Source: Deinococcus metalli
GTDB taxonomy: Bacteria > Deinococcota > Deinococci > Deinococcales > Deinococcaceae
Direction: 5' to 3'
DNA: 64,000 nt
Assembly: GCF_014201805.1 (NCBI RefSeq)
Contig: NZ_JACHFK010000008.1
Location: forward strand, 62,001-126,000
The position numbers and the translations under genes were made by a program. How positions within the stretch are numbered: the first letter of the stretch is position 1; every line of letters starts with the position of its first letter. Of this stretch, positions 28,023 to 39,495 are shown piece after piece. The notes beneath the pieces are model-generated. The model was not told the origin of the DNA, made no database searches, and worked only from the letters and a program-made list of their open reading frames with translations.

Positions 28023-28637
28023 ATGCCACCCGACAAGTCCGACAAGACGGCCCGTACCCTCAGCACCCTGATCCGCGTCGGCCGGGCGCTGCGGGAACCG
28101 GACCCCGAGCCCGGAAGCGGCGTGGGCGAGGCCGCCCGGCGCCTGCGCACCCGCGCGCTGGGCAGCGCCCGCGTGCAGGACACCCTGGCGCATGTGCAGG
28201 AACTGCGCGCCCAGGCCGCCGCCCGCGCGGACGAACGCCTGGAGACCCTGATCGGGGACGCCCGCGCGCGGCGCGGCCAGACCCCGCCGGACGACGTGAC
28301 GCGGCTGCTGGCCCAGCGCCGCCAGGAACGCGACGAGCAGCTCCAGCGCGCCCAGGCCCGCGCACAGCTGCTCGCCCGGGGTGACACATCCGAGCAGCGC
28401 GCCATCCTGACGCGCGTGGCGGCCAGCACGCCCTGGGCGGGGGGGCAGCACGAGGCGCTGCGCTACACGCAACTCCTCGACGAGCTGGCGCCCGGGGGCA
28501 GCGCAGCGGCCGAGATGGCCGTGCACCGCGCCCTGTGGACGCTCGCCGAGCGCCGGGTGCTGGCCGTGTCGCCGCACGGCGCGATCACGGCGGTGCCCAC
28601 GGTGAACGCCGGCCCGGACGCGCTGCCCGGCACCTGA
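28023..28637 (+). CDS. uncharacterised helical protein
   Basis: A 204-residue soluble protein. Residues ~50-125 are highly charged and rich in Ala, Arg, Glu and Gln (VQELRAQAAARADERLETLI, RRQERDEQLQRAQARAQLLARG), suggesting a coiled coil. The C-terminal part (TPWAGGQHEALRYTQLLDELAPGGSAAAEMAVHRALWTLAERRVLAVSP in shape) looks like a winged-helix fold. I do not recognise a family. It ends 26 bp from the convergent CoxG-like gene. Confidence 0.6.
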   Translation: MPPDKSDKTARTLSTLIRVGRALREPDPEPGSGVGEAARRLRTRALGSARVQDTLAHVQELRAQAAARADERLETLIGDARARRGQTPPDDVTRLLAQRRQERDEQLQRAQARAQLLARGDTSEQRAILTRVAASTPWAGGQHEALRYTQLLDELAPGGSAAAEMAVHRALWTLAERRVLAVSPHGAITAVPTVNAGPDALPGT

Positions 28638-28663
28638 AGGCCCGCGCGGCCCGGAGTTCACAC

Positions 28664-29128
<465 letters not shown>

Positions 29129-29235
29129 ACGGTCACCTCGGGAACGCTGGGTTCAGGACGCCCTTCATTGTAGGTGCGGGGGGTTTGGGAAAGATTGGGC
29201 GGTGCGCGGCGATCCTCACGCCCCGCACGCTGCTT

Positions 29236-29241
29236 TACCAT
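29236..29241 (+). promoter_or_regulatory. -10 box of a leaderless promoter (mocA)
   Basis: TACCAT lies 6 nt before the GTG at 29248. Confidence 0.5.
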
Positions 29242-29247
29242 GCGGGC

Positions 29248-29889
29248 GTGACCACTGCCGCCTTTCCGGTCGCGGGCGTGCTGCTCGCCGCCGGGCTCAG
29301 TACGCGCATGGGGCGGCCCAAGCAGCTCGCCCCGCTGCGCGGCCGCCCCCTGTGTACCTACGCCGCGGATGCCCTGGCCGGCGCCGGGCACACCCACCTG
29401 CTGGCCGTGATCCCGCCGGGCGACGTGGGCGACGGCATCCGCGCGGCGCTGGCCGGGCTGGACTTCGCGTTCGCCGTGAATCCCGAGCCCGCGCGCGGGC
29501 TGGCATCGTCGTTCCGGACGGCGGTGCGTGCCCTGCCGCCGGGGCTGGCGGGCGCGAACTTCGCGCTGGGGGATATGCCGCTGGTGACCGCGGACGTGCA
29601 CCGCGCGCTGCTCGCAGCCTTCCACGACAGCGGCGCGCCCGTGGTGCTGGCCGAGTACGGCGACGGCCCGGACGCCGTGCGCGCCCCGCCGCACGTGTTC
29701 CGCACGGACCTGCTGCGCGCCGTGCAGGACCTGCCGGACGCCGACCACGGGCCGCGCGCCGTGATCGGGGCGCACCGCGCGCAGGCCGTGACCCTCCGCT
29801 TTCCGGCCGCGCTGCTGCTCGACGTGGACACGCCGGCTGCGCTGGACGGCGCGGCGGGGGAGATGCGCGATCTGCGCCCTGAGTCCTGA
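29248..29889 (+). CDS. mocA: molybdenum cofactor cytidylyltransferase-like protein MocA
   Basis: A 213-residue nucleotidyltransferase. GVLLAAGLSTRMGRPKQLAPLRGRPL (residues ~9-34) is the NTP-binding signature of the MocA/CoxI group, FALGDMPLVTADV carries the metal-binding Asp, and LLLDVDTPAAL closes the domain. It would attach CMP to molybdopterin for xanthine-oxidase/CO-dehydrogenase-type enzymes. Its position beside coxG-, coxD- and coxE-like genes fits this. It starts at a GTG. Confidence 0.85.
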   Translation: MTTAAFPVAGVLLAAGLSTRMGRPKQLAPLRGRPLCTYAADALAGAGHTHLLAVIPPGDVGDGIRAALAGLDFAFAVNPEPARGLASSFRTAVRALPPGLAGANFALGDMPLVTADVHRALLAAFHDSGAPVVLAEYGDGPDAVRAPPHVFRTDLLRAVQDLPDADHGPRAVIGAHRAQAVTLRFPAALLLDVDTPAALDGAAGEMRDLRPES

Positions 29890-29900
29890 CGTGTGCCCCG

Positions 29901-29906
29901 TATGAT
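29901..29906 (+). promoter_or_regulatory. -10 box of a leaderless promoter (secreted protein at 29913)
   Basis: TATGAT lies 6 nt before the GTG at 29913. Confidence 0.55.
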
Positions 29907-29912
29907 CCGGGA

Positions 29913-31682
29913 GTGAAACGTCAACTGCTGACCGGTCTGGGCTGTGTGGCCCTGGGGTCCACCGCGCACGCGGCCTCGCTGACCGACCTGTTGCCCGCCG
30001 GGGCGCTCATGACCCTGGAAACGCGCGACGCGTCCGGCGTGATCGGCCGGGTGTCGGGCCTGCTGGGGAATGTCATGGACACGGTGGCCGGCGCGGACGA
30101 CGGCATGACGCAGTCCATGAACGGCATGCAGGAACTGCTGAAGGGCTCGGTCGGCCGGGAAGCGGCGGTGGGCGTGTTCACGGTCGGCCGCCCCGGCGGG
30201 ACGTACTCGCCGGAGGTGCTGGCCGTGTCGCGCGTGGACGACCTGTCCAGGGAGTTCTTCGGCAGCCTGCTGAAGAAGAAGGCTGGCGCTCGGGTGGGCG
30301 TGTACACCTTCGCGCGCCAGGGCACCGTGTACGCGGGCATGGCGGGCGGACTGGTGTATGTCTCCAGCGACAAGGCCCTGCTGATGGGCTACCTGGGCCG
30401 CCTGAGCGGCAAGGCCGCCCCGACGCTGCTGGGGTCCGGCGCGTACACGGCGGCGCGGCGGCCGGTGGGCGCGCAGGAACTCGCGCTGTACGTGAACTTC
30501 TCGGCGGCGGCGAAGGTGGTGCGCGGGTACCTGGGCACCGTGGCGCTGCCCCGCGTGCTCGCGCCGGTGGTGGACGCCATCGACACGCTCGGGCAGTACT
30601 CGTCGGGTCTCACGACCACGTCGCAGGGCCTGACAGCCGCGTCGGCGCACGTGGCGAACGCGCAGGGCAAGGACCGGCCGCTGTACCGGCTGCTCACGCA
30701 CACCACCGACTTTCACGTGCAGGACATCATTCCCGCCGACGCCGAGCGCGTGTCGGCCCGCGCGTGCGCACCCGAGGACGGCGCGTACCTGGGCCGCTGG
30801 CTGACCCGTGTGGACCTGCTCGATCCGCTGGGCTTCCTGACCGACTCGCAGCTCGCCAGCCACCTGGAACGCGCCGGCGGGTACGTGGGCGACGAGTGCG
30901 CGCAGGTGATGCTCGCGGGCGGGATGAAGTCCGCGCTGGACGTGAGCGATCCCCTGGCCAGCCTGCCGTACAGCGTGTCGTACCGGCGCATCCGCGACCT
31001 GGACGCCGCCCGCGCCCACATGCCCGAGTACGCCGCGAGCGTGAACGCCGCCATCGCCGGCGCGGCGGACGCCCTGCTCCCGCTGCTGGAGCGCGGGACT
31101 GCGCCCTTCTCGAAGGCCCTGCCGGGCGGACTGGGCAGCGCGGCCGGGATGGGCGGGGCCGCACTGGAGGGCAGCGCCAAGCAGGTGCGGACGCTGCTGG
31201 GCGGCCTGAAACTGGTGTACGCCTTCCGCGGCGACTACCTGATCACCGCGTGGAGTGACGCCGCCCTGAAGACCGCGCTGGACGGGTCGGCCACGCCGCT
31301 GGCGCAGGACGCGGCCTTCCAGGCGGCCGCGCTGCCCATGAGCGGCGCCGCATGGTCGTACCAGCCGGACCAGCCGGAGCTGGCTGCCGACGACCTGCGC
31401 GCCGCGATGGAGGACGCCGTGAAGCGCGCCGGCGGCCCGGCCACCGACGACATGGAGGACGCCCAGGACGACCTGACCGAGGAGGAGGCCGCCATGCAGG
31501 CCGCCATCGACAAGCTGGGAGCACGGTCCGGTCCGGGCCTGTCCGCGGGGGCCGATCTGCTGGGCAGCGTGGCCGACCCGATGACGGACGTGATCAACCG
31601 CTACGACGGTATGAGTGCCCAGAGCCGCGTGCAGGGCAACGTCATCCTGGGCAAGGCCAGCGTCAGGTACCGCTGGGAATAG
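29913..31682 (+). CDS. large secreted protein of unknown function (DUF3352-like)
   Basis: A 589-residue protein with a Sec signal peptide (VKRQLLTGLGCVALGSTAHA, cleavage near residue 20). The mature part starts ASLTDLLPAGALMTLETRD, and the pattern of alternating hydrophobic strands with SGKAAPTLLGSGAYTAARR and ELALYVNFSAA recalls DUF3352-type surface proteins, but I am not certain. An acidic stretch (DDMEDAQDDLTEEEAA) lies near residue 510. Two cysteines (RACAPED, GDECAQV) could form a disulphide. Monocistronic. Confidence 0.62.
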   Translation: MKRQLLTGLGCVALGSTAHAASLTDLLPAGALMTLETRDASGVIGRVSGLLGNVMDTVAGADDGMTQSMNGMQELLKGSVGREAAVGVFTVGRPGGTYSPEVLAVSRVDDLSREFFGSLLKKKAGARVGVYTFARQGTVYAGMAGGLVYVSSDKALLMGYLGRLSGKAAPTLLGSGAYTAARRPVGAQELALYVNFSAAAKVVRGYLGTVALPRVLAPVVDAIDTLGQYSSGLTTTSQGLTAASAHVANAQGKDRPLYRLLTHTTDFHVQDIIPADAERVSARACAPEDGAYLGRWLTRVDLLDPLGFLTDSQLASHLERAGGYVGDECAQVMLAGGMKSALDVSDPLASLPYSVSYRRIRDLDAARAHMPEYAASVNAAIAGAADALLPLLERGTAPFSKALPGGLGSAAGMGGAALEGSAKQVRTLLGGLKLVYAFRGDYLITAWSDAALKTALDGSATPLAQDAAFQAAALPMSGAAWSYQPDQPELAADDLRAAMEDAVKRAGGPATDDMEDAQDDLTEEEAAMQAAIDKLGARSGPGLSAGADLLGSVADPMTDVINRYDGMSAQSRVQGNVILGKASVRYRWE

Positions 31683-31830
31683 GCACCGTTCCGGACGCCG
31701 GAGACCGTGCGTCGCCCGCGGCATGGAACGGCCATGGCGTCCTCACCGGCCGTGTCCGCTCCGCTGATCACAGGGAAGATCTATCTGGAGTTCAGCGGTG
31801 AATACCCCTGACCACGGAGGCCGGGGCCGG

Positions 31831-32766
31831 TCACGCCGGTGACAGACAGGCCCGCGCGACGGCGGTCACGTGGCGCAGATCGGTGCCGCAGCAGCCGCCG
31901 AGCACCGTGATCTGCGGCTGGGTTTCAAGGAGCGCGCGGTAGAGCTGTCCGAGTTCGGTGGGGTCGCCGTCGTCGAGTTCGGTCATGGCGTTCAGTTCCT
32001 CGTGGCTGCAGCGCGAGGCGTTGGCGCGGATCCCGAGGATGCGCTGGGTCCACGGGGCCTGCTGGCCCAGCAGCGCGGCGAAGTGGTCGGGGTGGGCGCA
32101 GTTGATCATGAAGTACGACACGGAGGCTTCGGTCGCGGCGTCCACCGCCAGCACGGCGTCCATCAGCGTGTCCCCCGTCGGCAGCCGTCCGTCCGTCTCC
32201 ACGGTGAAGGAGATCACCACCGGCACCCCGACCGCCTGCGCGGCCCGTGCGATGCCGATCGCCTCGTTCACGTTCGTCATGGTCAGGGCCGAGATCATGT
32301 CGACGCCCGCCGAGGCGAGCACCCGCGCCTGGTGGGCGTGGTACGCGGTCGCCTCCGCGACGTCCATGAGTTCGCCCGGAACGTAGCCGTCGCCGCGAGG
32401 CCCGATACAGCCGCTGAGCACGATTTCGGGCACGTCGTCCGCATACTCGGCGCGCAGGCGGCGTATCACGTCGATGGCCGCGACATTCAGCCGGTCAAGT
32501 TCCGCCAGATCGAGTCCGAGCGGCGCTGCCCAGTCGGGGCTGGCGCGCCACGTGGCGCTCTCCAGGATGAAACCCGCGCCGAGTTCCCGCGCCAGGTCCA
32601 GATAGGGGCGGTAATACGCCTCGAGGGCCGCCCGACCCGCCGGAGTGCGCAGCAGCACGACCGACGCGAAACACGGCAGGTCGATGCCCCGGTTGTAGAG
32701 CAGATCGGTCTCCAGCCCGCCGTCGGTCAGCATGAAGCGCGTGAACTGAGACGTCTGTCCTGTCAT
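31831..32766 (-). CDS. homocysteine S-methyltransferase family protein
   Basis: A 311-residue TIM-barrel methyltransferase. [21 protein letters not shown] opens the domain; the zinc-binding cysteines are in [10 protein letters not shown] and in [13 protein letters not shown]. Such enzymes use S-methylmethionine or another methyl donor to make methionine. ATG 32766 is chosen because GGAGG stands six bases upstream; the open frame extends further, but the extra residues are not homologous. It converges with the secreted-protein gene and is divergent from carA. Confidence 0.88.
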   Translation of the reverse strand: MTGQTSQFTRFMLTDGGLETDLLYNRGIDLPCFASVVLLRTPAGRAALEAYYRPYLDLARELGAGFILESATWRASPDWAAPLGLDLAELDRLNVAAIDVIRRLRAEYADDVPEIVLSGCIGPRGDGYVPGELMDVAEATAYHAHQARVLASAGVDMISALTMTNVNEAIGIARAAQAVGVPVVISFTVETDGRLPTGDTLMDAVLAVDAATEASVSYFMINCAHPDHFAALLGQQAPWTQRILGIRANASRCSHEELNAMTELDDGDPTELGQLYRALLETQPQITVLGGCCGTDLRHVTAVARACLSPA

Positions 32767-33224
32767 GTGGGCCTCCCGGGGGACGTGGGCCGAGCAACGC
32801 GACGATGTGCGCCGCTCAGCGTACCATCCGCAGCCAGGGCCGGACCCGTCGGGGAGGCCCGGCGCCGGGCCCAGGCGGCCAGTGCCGACCTGACCAAAGC
32901 AGAGGCGGGCAGCCGTATAGCTATTCATTGCCACGCATAATCATGCAGTCCCGGGCCGCCCGGACCACCTGCGCGGACGACCTCACCGTGCCGGGCCTCC
33001 GGGTCCGCTATGGTGGGCTCCAGGCGTCCGCCGCACGCGGGCGGCCGGCAGGCCATCAAGGGCGTCCCGTGAGGCGCGCATGGCGGGAGGTTGAATATGT
33101 TCCCGAACCACAACGATTCCACTCTATGCCGTGGAAAGATCGGCATAGATTTCCATCGTTCCAGTCCGGCAAGTTACTCGTACTCGCTTCGCTCGGCCTC
33201 GTCTTCGACTCGGCGGAGGTTTGC
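32767..33224. other. 458-bp intergenic region before carA
   Basis: No gene is supported here. It holds an AT-rich patch around 32920-32950 (TATAGCTATTCATTG), the long imperfect hairpin at 33112-33160 and the carA Shine-Dalgarno GGAGGT at 33215-33220. The frame upstream of carA is open but has no CarA-like sequence. Confidence 0.6.
33112..33160. repeat. 49-nt imperfect inverted repeat in the carA leader
   Basis: AACGAT (33112-33117) pairs with ATCGTT (33155-33160) and TCTATGCCG (33123-33131) with CGGCATAGA (33141-33149), with a 5x5 internal loop and a 9-nt apical loop. The local base composition is clearly more AT-rich than the genome. It could be a regulatory leader structure, an operator or a small mobile-repeat remnant. 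Confidence 0.6.
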
Positions 33225-34409
<1,185 letters not shown>

Positions 34410-34473
34410 CCCGCGGGTGCCGGGCGGCCCCCACGGTAGAGGTGGGGATTTGCCCCGCCGGGCCGCCCTGCGC

Positions 34474-34479
34474 TACGTT
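34474..34479 (+). promoter_or_regulatory. -10 box of a leaderless promoter (DUF11-like gene)
   Basis: TACGTT lies 6 nt before the ATG at 34486. Confidence 0.45.
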
Positions 34480-34485
34480 CCTGCC

Positions 34486-35022
34486 ATGACGCGCGCCCTG
34501 CCGACCGCCCTGCTTCTGGCCTTCCCGCTGGCCTTCATGGTGCTCGCGCAGCCCGGCTCGGCCCAGACCGCGCCCACCTCGGCCGTGAAGCAGAACGTGA
34601 AGTACACGGCGGTGCAGAAACTCGTGAAGGTGACCACCGACGGCGGCAAGCGCACCGAAACCCTGGTCGCCAGCCCCCTGACCGTGGTGCGCGGCGACGT
34701 GCTGGTCGAGGAAGTCACGGTGCAGAACGTCGGCCGCCAGACGCTGCCACAGGTAACCGTCACCATGCCCATGCCGAACGGCACGTCCTTCACCGGGCAG
34801 GCCACGGCCGCCAGCGGGCGCATCACGCTGGCGTACAGCACGGACGGTGGACGCAACTTCACGCCCACCCCACAGCACATCAGCAGCGTCACCCAGAACG
34901 GCAAGACGGTGCTGCAGAAATCCGCCGCGCCCATGGGCGAGGTCACGAACGTCCGCTGGAACGTCCGCGACGTGAAGGCCGGCGAGACGTTGAAACTCAC
35001 GTACCGCGTCAGCGTGAACTGA
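34486..35022 (+). CDS. secreted DUF11-like repeat-domain protein
   Basis: A 178-residue exported protein with signal peptide MTRALPTALLLAFPLAFMVLAQPGSA (cleavage near residue 26). The mature part is one immunoglobulin-like beta-sandwich with the DUF11 pattern: DVLVEEVTVQNVGRQTLPQVTVTMPMPNGTSF and VRWNVRDVKAGETLKLTYRVSVN. It probably belongs to the cell surface. The frame is open upstream of the ATG, but the signal peptide and the TACGTT box fix this start. Confidence 0.7.
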   Translation: MTRALPTALLLAFPLAFMVLAQPGSAQTAPTSAVKQNVKYTAVQKLVKVTTDGGKRTETLVASPLTVVRGDVLVEEVTVQNVGRQTLPQVTVTMPMPNGTSFTGQATAASGRITLAYSTDGGRNFTPTPQHISSVTQNGKTVLQKSAAPMGEVTNVRWNVRDVKAGETLKLTYRVSVN

Positions 35023-35095
35023 AACCGTTCACCGTTTCTTGAGTGGGCGTGACTTCCCACCGTCCGGGGCGCGTGACCGGGCCACACTCGGCCCC

Positions 35096-37365
35096 GTGGC
35101 CGTGCAGCTGGTGTGGTTCAAGAAAGACCTGCGTGTCCGGGACCACGCCCCGCTGGCCGAGGCGGCGCGGCGCGGCCCCGTGCTGCCCGTGTTCATCTAC
35201 GAGCCCGAACAGCTGGAGCACCCGGAATTCGCCGGGCACCACCTGACGCACCTCAACACCTGCCTGACGGAACTGAGAGAACGGCTGGCCGACCTGGGCG
35301 CGCCGCTGGTCATCCGGCACGGCGAGGCCGTGGCCGTGCTCGATGAGTTGCGCGCTGAGCACGATGTGCAGGCGGTATGGGCGCACGAGGAGACGGGCAA
35401 CGGCGTGGGCTACCAGCGGGACCGGCGGGTACGGGCGTGGGCGCGGGGCCGCGGCCTGCCCTTCACGGAGCTGCCGCCGCACGGCGTGATCCGCCGCATG
35501 CGAAGCCGCGACGGCTGGGCCGCTACGTGGGAGGAACGCATGGCCGCGCCCGTCGTGCCCGTGCCCGCGCGGCTGGACGGCACGGCCGCATATGCCGGCC
35601 GGGTGCTCCTCCACGCGGACCTGGGCGTGCCCGCCGACGACCGGATCATCCCGCCCGGCGGAGAGGCCGAGGCGCACGCGGTCCTGGCGTCGTTTCTCGC
35701 ACACCGGGGCGTGAACTACATGCGCGAGATGAGCAGCCCCATCACCGCCGCCGACAGCTGCTCGCGGCTGAGCGCGCCCCTGGCGTTCGGCACGGTCTCG
35801 CTCAGGGAGGTCGTGCAGGCCACCCGGCAGCGGCTGGCGCAGGTCCGGGGCGATCTCCACGCGGACCCGCGCTGGGTGCGCTCGCTGCGCTCCTTCGAGT
35901 CGCGGCTGCACTGGCACTGCCACTTCATCCAGCGCCTGGAGAGCGAGCCGCAGATGGAGTTCCGGTCCCTGAACCGCGCGCTGGACGGCCTGCGCGAAGA
36001 CGCGTGGAACGCGGAGCACTTCGAGCGCTGGCGGGCGGGGCAGACCGGCTATCCCATGGTCGACGCGTGTATGCGGTCGCTGCGCGCGACGGGCTGGCTG
36101 AACTTCCGCATGCGCGCCCTGCTGGTCAGTTTCGCCACCCAGCACCTGTGGCTGCACTGGCGCCGGCCGGGCTTGGTGCTGGCGCGCGAGTGGCTGGACA
36201 ACGAGCCCGGCATCCACTGGTCGCAGATGCAGATGCAGAGCGGTACGGTCGGCATCAACCGCCTGCGGATCTACTCGCCCACGCGGCAGGCCCGCGAGCA
36301 GGACCCGGACGGCACGTTCATCCGCGCGTGGCTGCCGGAACTCGCGGACGTGCCCGGCGACTTCATTCACACGCCGTGGGTATGGAGCGGCGCGTCCCGG
36401 CTGACCTATCCGCCGCCCATCGTGGACGAGCTGGCCGCCGGCCGCGCCGCCCGCGCCCGGATGACCGCCGCCCGCGCGACCCCGCAGTTCGGGGCCGAGG
36501 CCCGGCGCATCTACGAGCGGCACGGCAGCCGCAAGAAGGCCGTCATGCGCGCCGAAAGAAAAGCTCAGGGCCTGCCGGAGCCACGCCCGCGCCCCACCCG
36601 CCACACTGCGGAAACAAGGAGACCAGCCATGTCTGACCAGCCCGACCTCTTCGGCCTGACCCCCGAACCGCCCAAGGCGATCATGCCCGCCGGGCTGCCC
36701 GACAGCTGGCAGCGGGCGCTGGGGCCGGAATTCGCCGCGCCGTACTTCCACGAGCTCAAGGACTTTCTGGTGGAGGAGCGGCGTGGGCACACCATCTTTC
36801 CGCCGGCGCCGGACGTGTTCAACGCCCTGCGCTTCACGCCGCTGGAGGACGTGAAGGTGCTGATCCTGGGCCAGGACCCGTACCACCGGCCCGGTCAGGC
36901 GCATGGCCTGAGCTTCAGCGTGCGGCCAGGCGTGACCATTCCGCCCAGCCTGCGCAACATCTACAAGGAACTTCAGGCGGATCTCCCCGGCTTCGTGCCG
37001 CCCCGCCACGGGTACCTGAGAGCGTGGGCCGATCAGGGCATCCTGCTGCTCAACGCCGTGCTGACGGTGCGCGAGGGGCAGGCCAACAGCCACGCGAACA
37101 AGGGCTGGGAGCACTTCACGGACGCTGTGATCCGGGCGGTGAATGGCAAGCCCGAGCGCGTGGTGTTCGTGCTGTGGGGCGCGTACGCCCGCAAGAAGCG
37201 CAAGCTGATCACCGGGCCGCAGCACGTGGTCATCGAGTCCGCGCATCCCAGTCCCCTGAGCGAGGCGAAGTTCTTCGGCAGCCGCCCCTTTTCTCAGGTC
37301 AACGCCGCGCTGGAACAGGCTGGGCGCGGCCCCATCGAGTGGCAACTGCCCGCGAAGGCCGAGGA

Positions 37366-37369
<4 letters not shown>
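35096..37369 (+). CDS. cryptochrome/photolyase - uracil-DNA glycosylase fusion
   Basis: One open frame of 757 residues joins two DNA-repair proteins. Residues 1 to ~500 are a photolyase/cryptochrome: the N-terminal antenna domain begins [15 protein letters not shown], and the FAD-binding domain contains [53 protein letters not shown] and [15 protein letters not shown]. From residue 512 the frame is a complete family-1 uracil-DNA glycosylase. The linker (~490-511) is basic and Pro-rich, with no stop codon. CACACT lies 7 nt before the GTG at 35096. An internal AAGGAGA and ATG at 36629 suggest that free Ung may also be made. The 3' end overlaps the topoisomerase gene as ATGA. Whether both forms exist is not decidable from sequence. 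Confidence 0.85.
36616..36622 (+). promoter_or_regulatory. internal Shine-Dalgarno at the photolyase-Ung junction
   Basis: AAGGAGA is 6 nt before the internal ATG at 36629, stronger than most ribosome-binding sites in this window. It argues for internal initiation of Ung. Confidence 0.7.
36629..37369 (+). CDS. ung: uracil-DNA glycosylase (internal start within the fusion frame)
   Basis: Read from the internal ATG this is a 246-residue family-1 UDG of normal length, beginning [28 protein letters not shown]. The water-activating motif [18 protein letters not shown] and the Leu-loop ESAHPSPLS are intact, so it should excise uracil from DNA. It is either the C-terminal half of the fusion or an independent product. 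The last four bases overlap the topoisomerase IB start. Confidence 0.88.
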
Positions 37370-38403
<1,034 letters not shown>

Positions 38404-38431
38404 GTCGTTTGTCGGGAGTGCCGAGGATTCT

Positions 38432-38956
38432 GTGAACACGAACGATCCCAGAGCCAACTTTCTGACTGCGGTCAAGAACGGCAAAATCGGCATCCTGCGA
38501 CCTCAGACCCAGAAGGCGACCTTGCTCAGCCTCCTGCCCGAGTTGGAGGAGGGAACCATCGCCGGCTACTCCTATCTGGACAGCACCGAGTGGCTTTTCG
38601 ATGGTCAGCAGCTGGAGCGCGTGGTGATCCGGTTTGATGGGCCCCAAGCAGCCCACCGCGCTTATACCCTGCTGCAACTTCAATGGCTGGAGGTGCTGTG
38701 GCGACGGCCTTATGCTGAGGTTCTGGCCTTATTCCAGAGCAGTGCAAGACCGTTCCGTACCCTGACTTACGAGGATGGAACGCTTGGGCTGCACGTGTTT
38801 CAGTCGCCATCTGGGCTGCTGCTCAATTTTGATGCCGATGAAACATGCCAACGCCTGACGCTGGAATTTGAGGACAGATTTAGGGTTCTCGGCGGCATCA
38901 GGACATTGACCGTCCATGACTCATCGCAGCTTCTCAGCCCAGCTCCTTGCGCATGA
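38432..38956 (+). CDS. orphan protein of unknown function, atypical composition
   Basis: A 174-residue soluble protein starting at a GTG. It alternates hydrophobic and acidic segments (LLSLLPELEEGTIAGYSYLDSTEWLF, QLERVVIRFDGPQAAHRAYTLLQLQWLEVLW). No family recognised. Its codons end in A or T far more often than the neighbours (TTT, CTT, GAT, GAA), suggesting recent acquisition. The size and small acidic character recall contact-dependent toxin immunity proteins, but no toxin gene is near; this is a guess. Its 3' end overlaps that of the convergent GNAT gene by 23 bp. Confidence 0.55.
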   Translation: MNTNDPRANFLTAVKNGKIGILRPQTQKATLLSLLPELEEGTIAGYSYLDSTEWLFDGQQLERVVIRFDGPQAAHRAYTLLQLQWLEVLWRRPYAEVLALFQSSARPFRTLTYEDGTLGLHVFQSPSGLLLNFDADETCQRLTLEFEDRFRVLGGIRTLTVHDSSQLLSPAPCA

Positions 38957-39407
38957 TCACGTTCGTCGTCTGGAAGCCCAGGCCCTCGTACAGCGCGCGG
39001 GCGCTGGTGTTGTGGCCGAACACGTGGAGCTGGATGTTCGTGGCCCCGCGCGCGGCGGCGTCCCGCTCCAGCAGCGCGAAGGCCTGCGAGGCGTACCCGC
39101 GCCGGCGGTAGGGGTCGTACACCTCGACCTCGTACACGAAGGCGGTGCGGGTTCCGCCGCGCGTCTGGAGGGCGTACCACAGCACGCCCACGTCGGCCCC
39201 CTCGTGCGGATCGTGCAGGTGGTACAGCACGTTGTCCGGCGTGTCCGGCCCCTGCGGCAGCAGCTGGCGGAACTCGCGGTCGGCGCGCTGCATGGCTTCC
39301 TCCGGCGTCCACTCGCCGCTGCGGATCTTCTCGGCGGCGTACTGCGGGGCGGCGTGGGCGACGAAGCGCTCGAAGGCGGCCGCGTCCATCGGGCGCAGTT
39401 CGATCAT
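38934..39407 (-). CDS. GNAT family N-acetyltransferase
   Basis: A 157-residue acetyltransferase. The acetyl-CoA loop is VEVYDPYRRRGYASQAFALLE (RRGYAS), followed by the beta-strand pair NIQLHVFGHNTSARALYEGLGFQ that is the canonical C-terminal GNAT signature. Substrate unknown. The ATG at 39407 is the first Met before the domain; the upstream open frame is not homologous. Divergent from the phosphotransferase gene. Confidence 0.9.
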   Translation of the reverse strand: MIELRPMDAAAFERFVAHAAPQYAAEKIRSGEWTPEEAMQRADREFRQLLPQGPDTPDNVLYHLHDPHEGADVGVLWYALQTRGGTRTAFVYEVEVYDPYRRRGYASQAFALLERDAAARGATNIQLHVFGHNTSARALYEGLGFQTTNVIMRKELG

Positions 39408-39481
39408 GCCGGCAGTGTAGGCGCGGTGTGGTTGACGGAGCGATAGGCCCTTCGGCCCATGCGCCGGCGGGCCAGGCCGGG

Positions 39482-39487
39482 TACGGT
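39482..39487 (+). promoter_or_regulatory. -10-like box before the phosphotransferase gene
   Basis: TACGGT lies 8 nt before the ATG at 39496. Confidence 0.4.
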
Positions 39488-39495
39488 GGCGGGCA

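Noticed and set aside
29162..29175. A shared 14-mer ACCTACAATGAAGG (minus strand) here and at 57600-57612
   Set aside because: The two copies could reflect a common -10 element rather than a repeat; no -35 box is found at either place and no longer similarity flanks them.
32805..33224. Upstream in-frame extension of carA
   Set aside because: CarA homology begins at the ATG at 33225 with a GGAGGT ribosome-binding site; the extension contains the hairpin region and nothing CarA-like.
35377..36636. A 419-residue frame in another phase over the photolyase, ending next to the Ung ATG
   Set aside because: It has no photolyase or other homology; the true coding phase is continuous from 35096. Its stop near 36636 is coincidental and does not terminate the photolyase.
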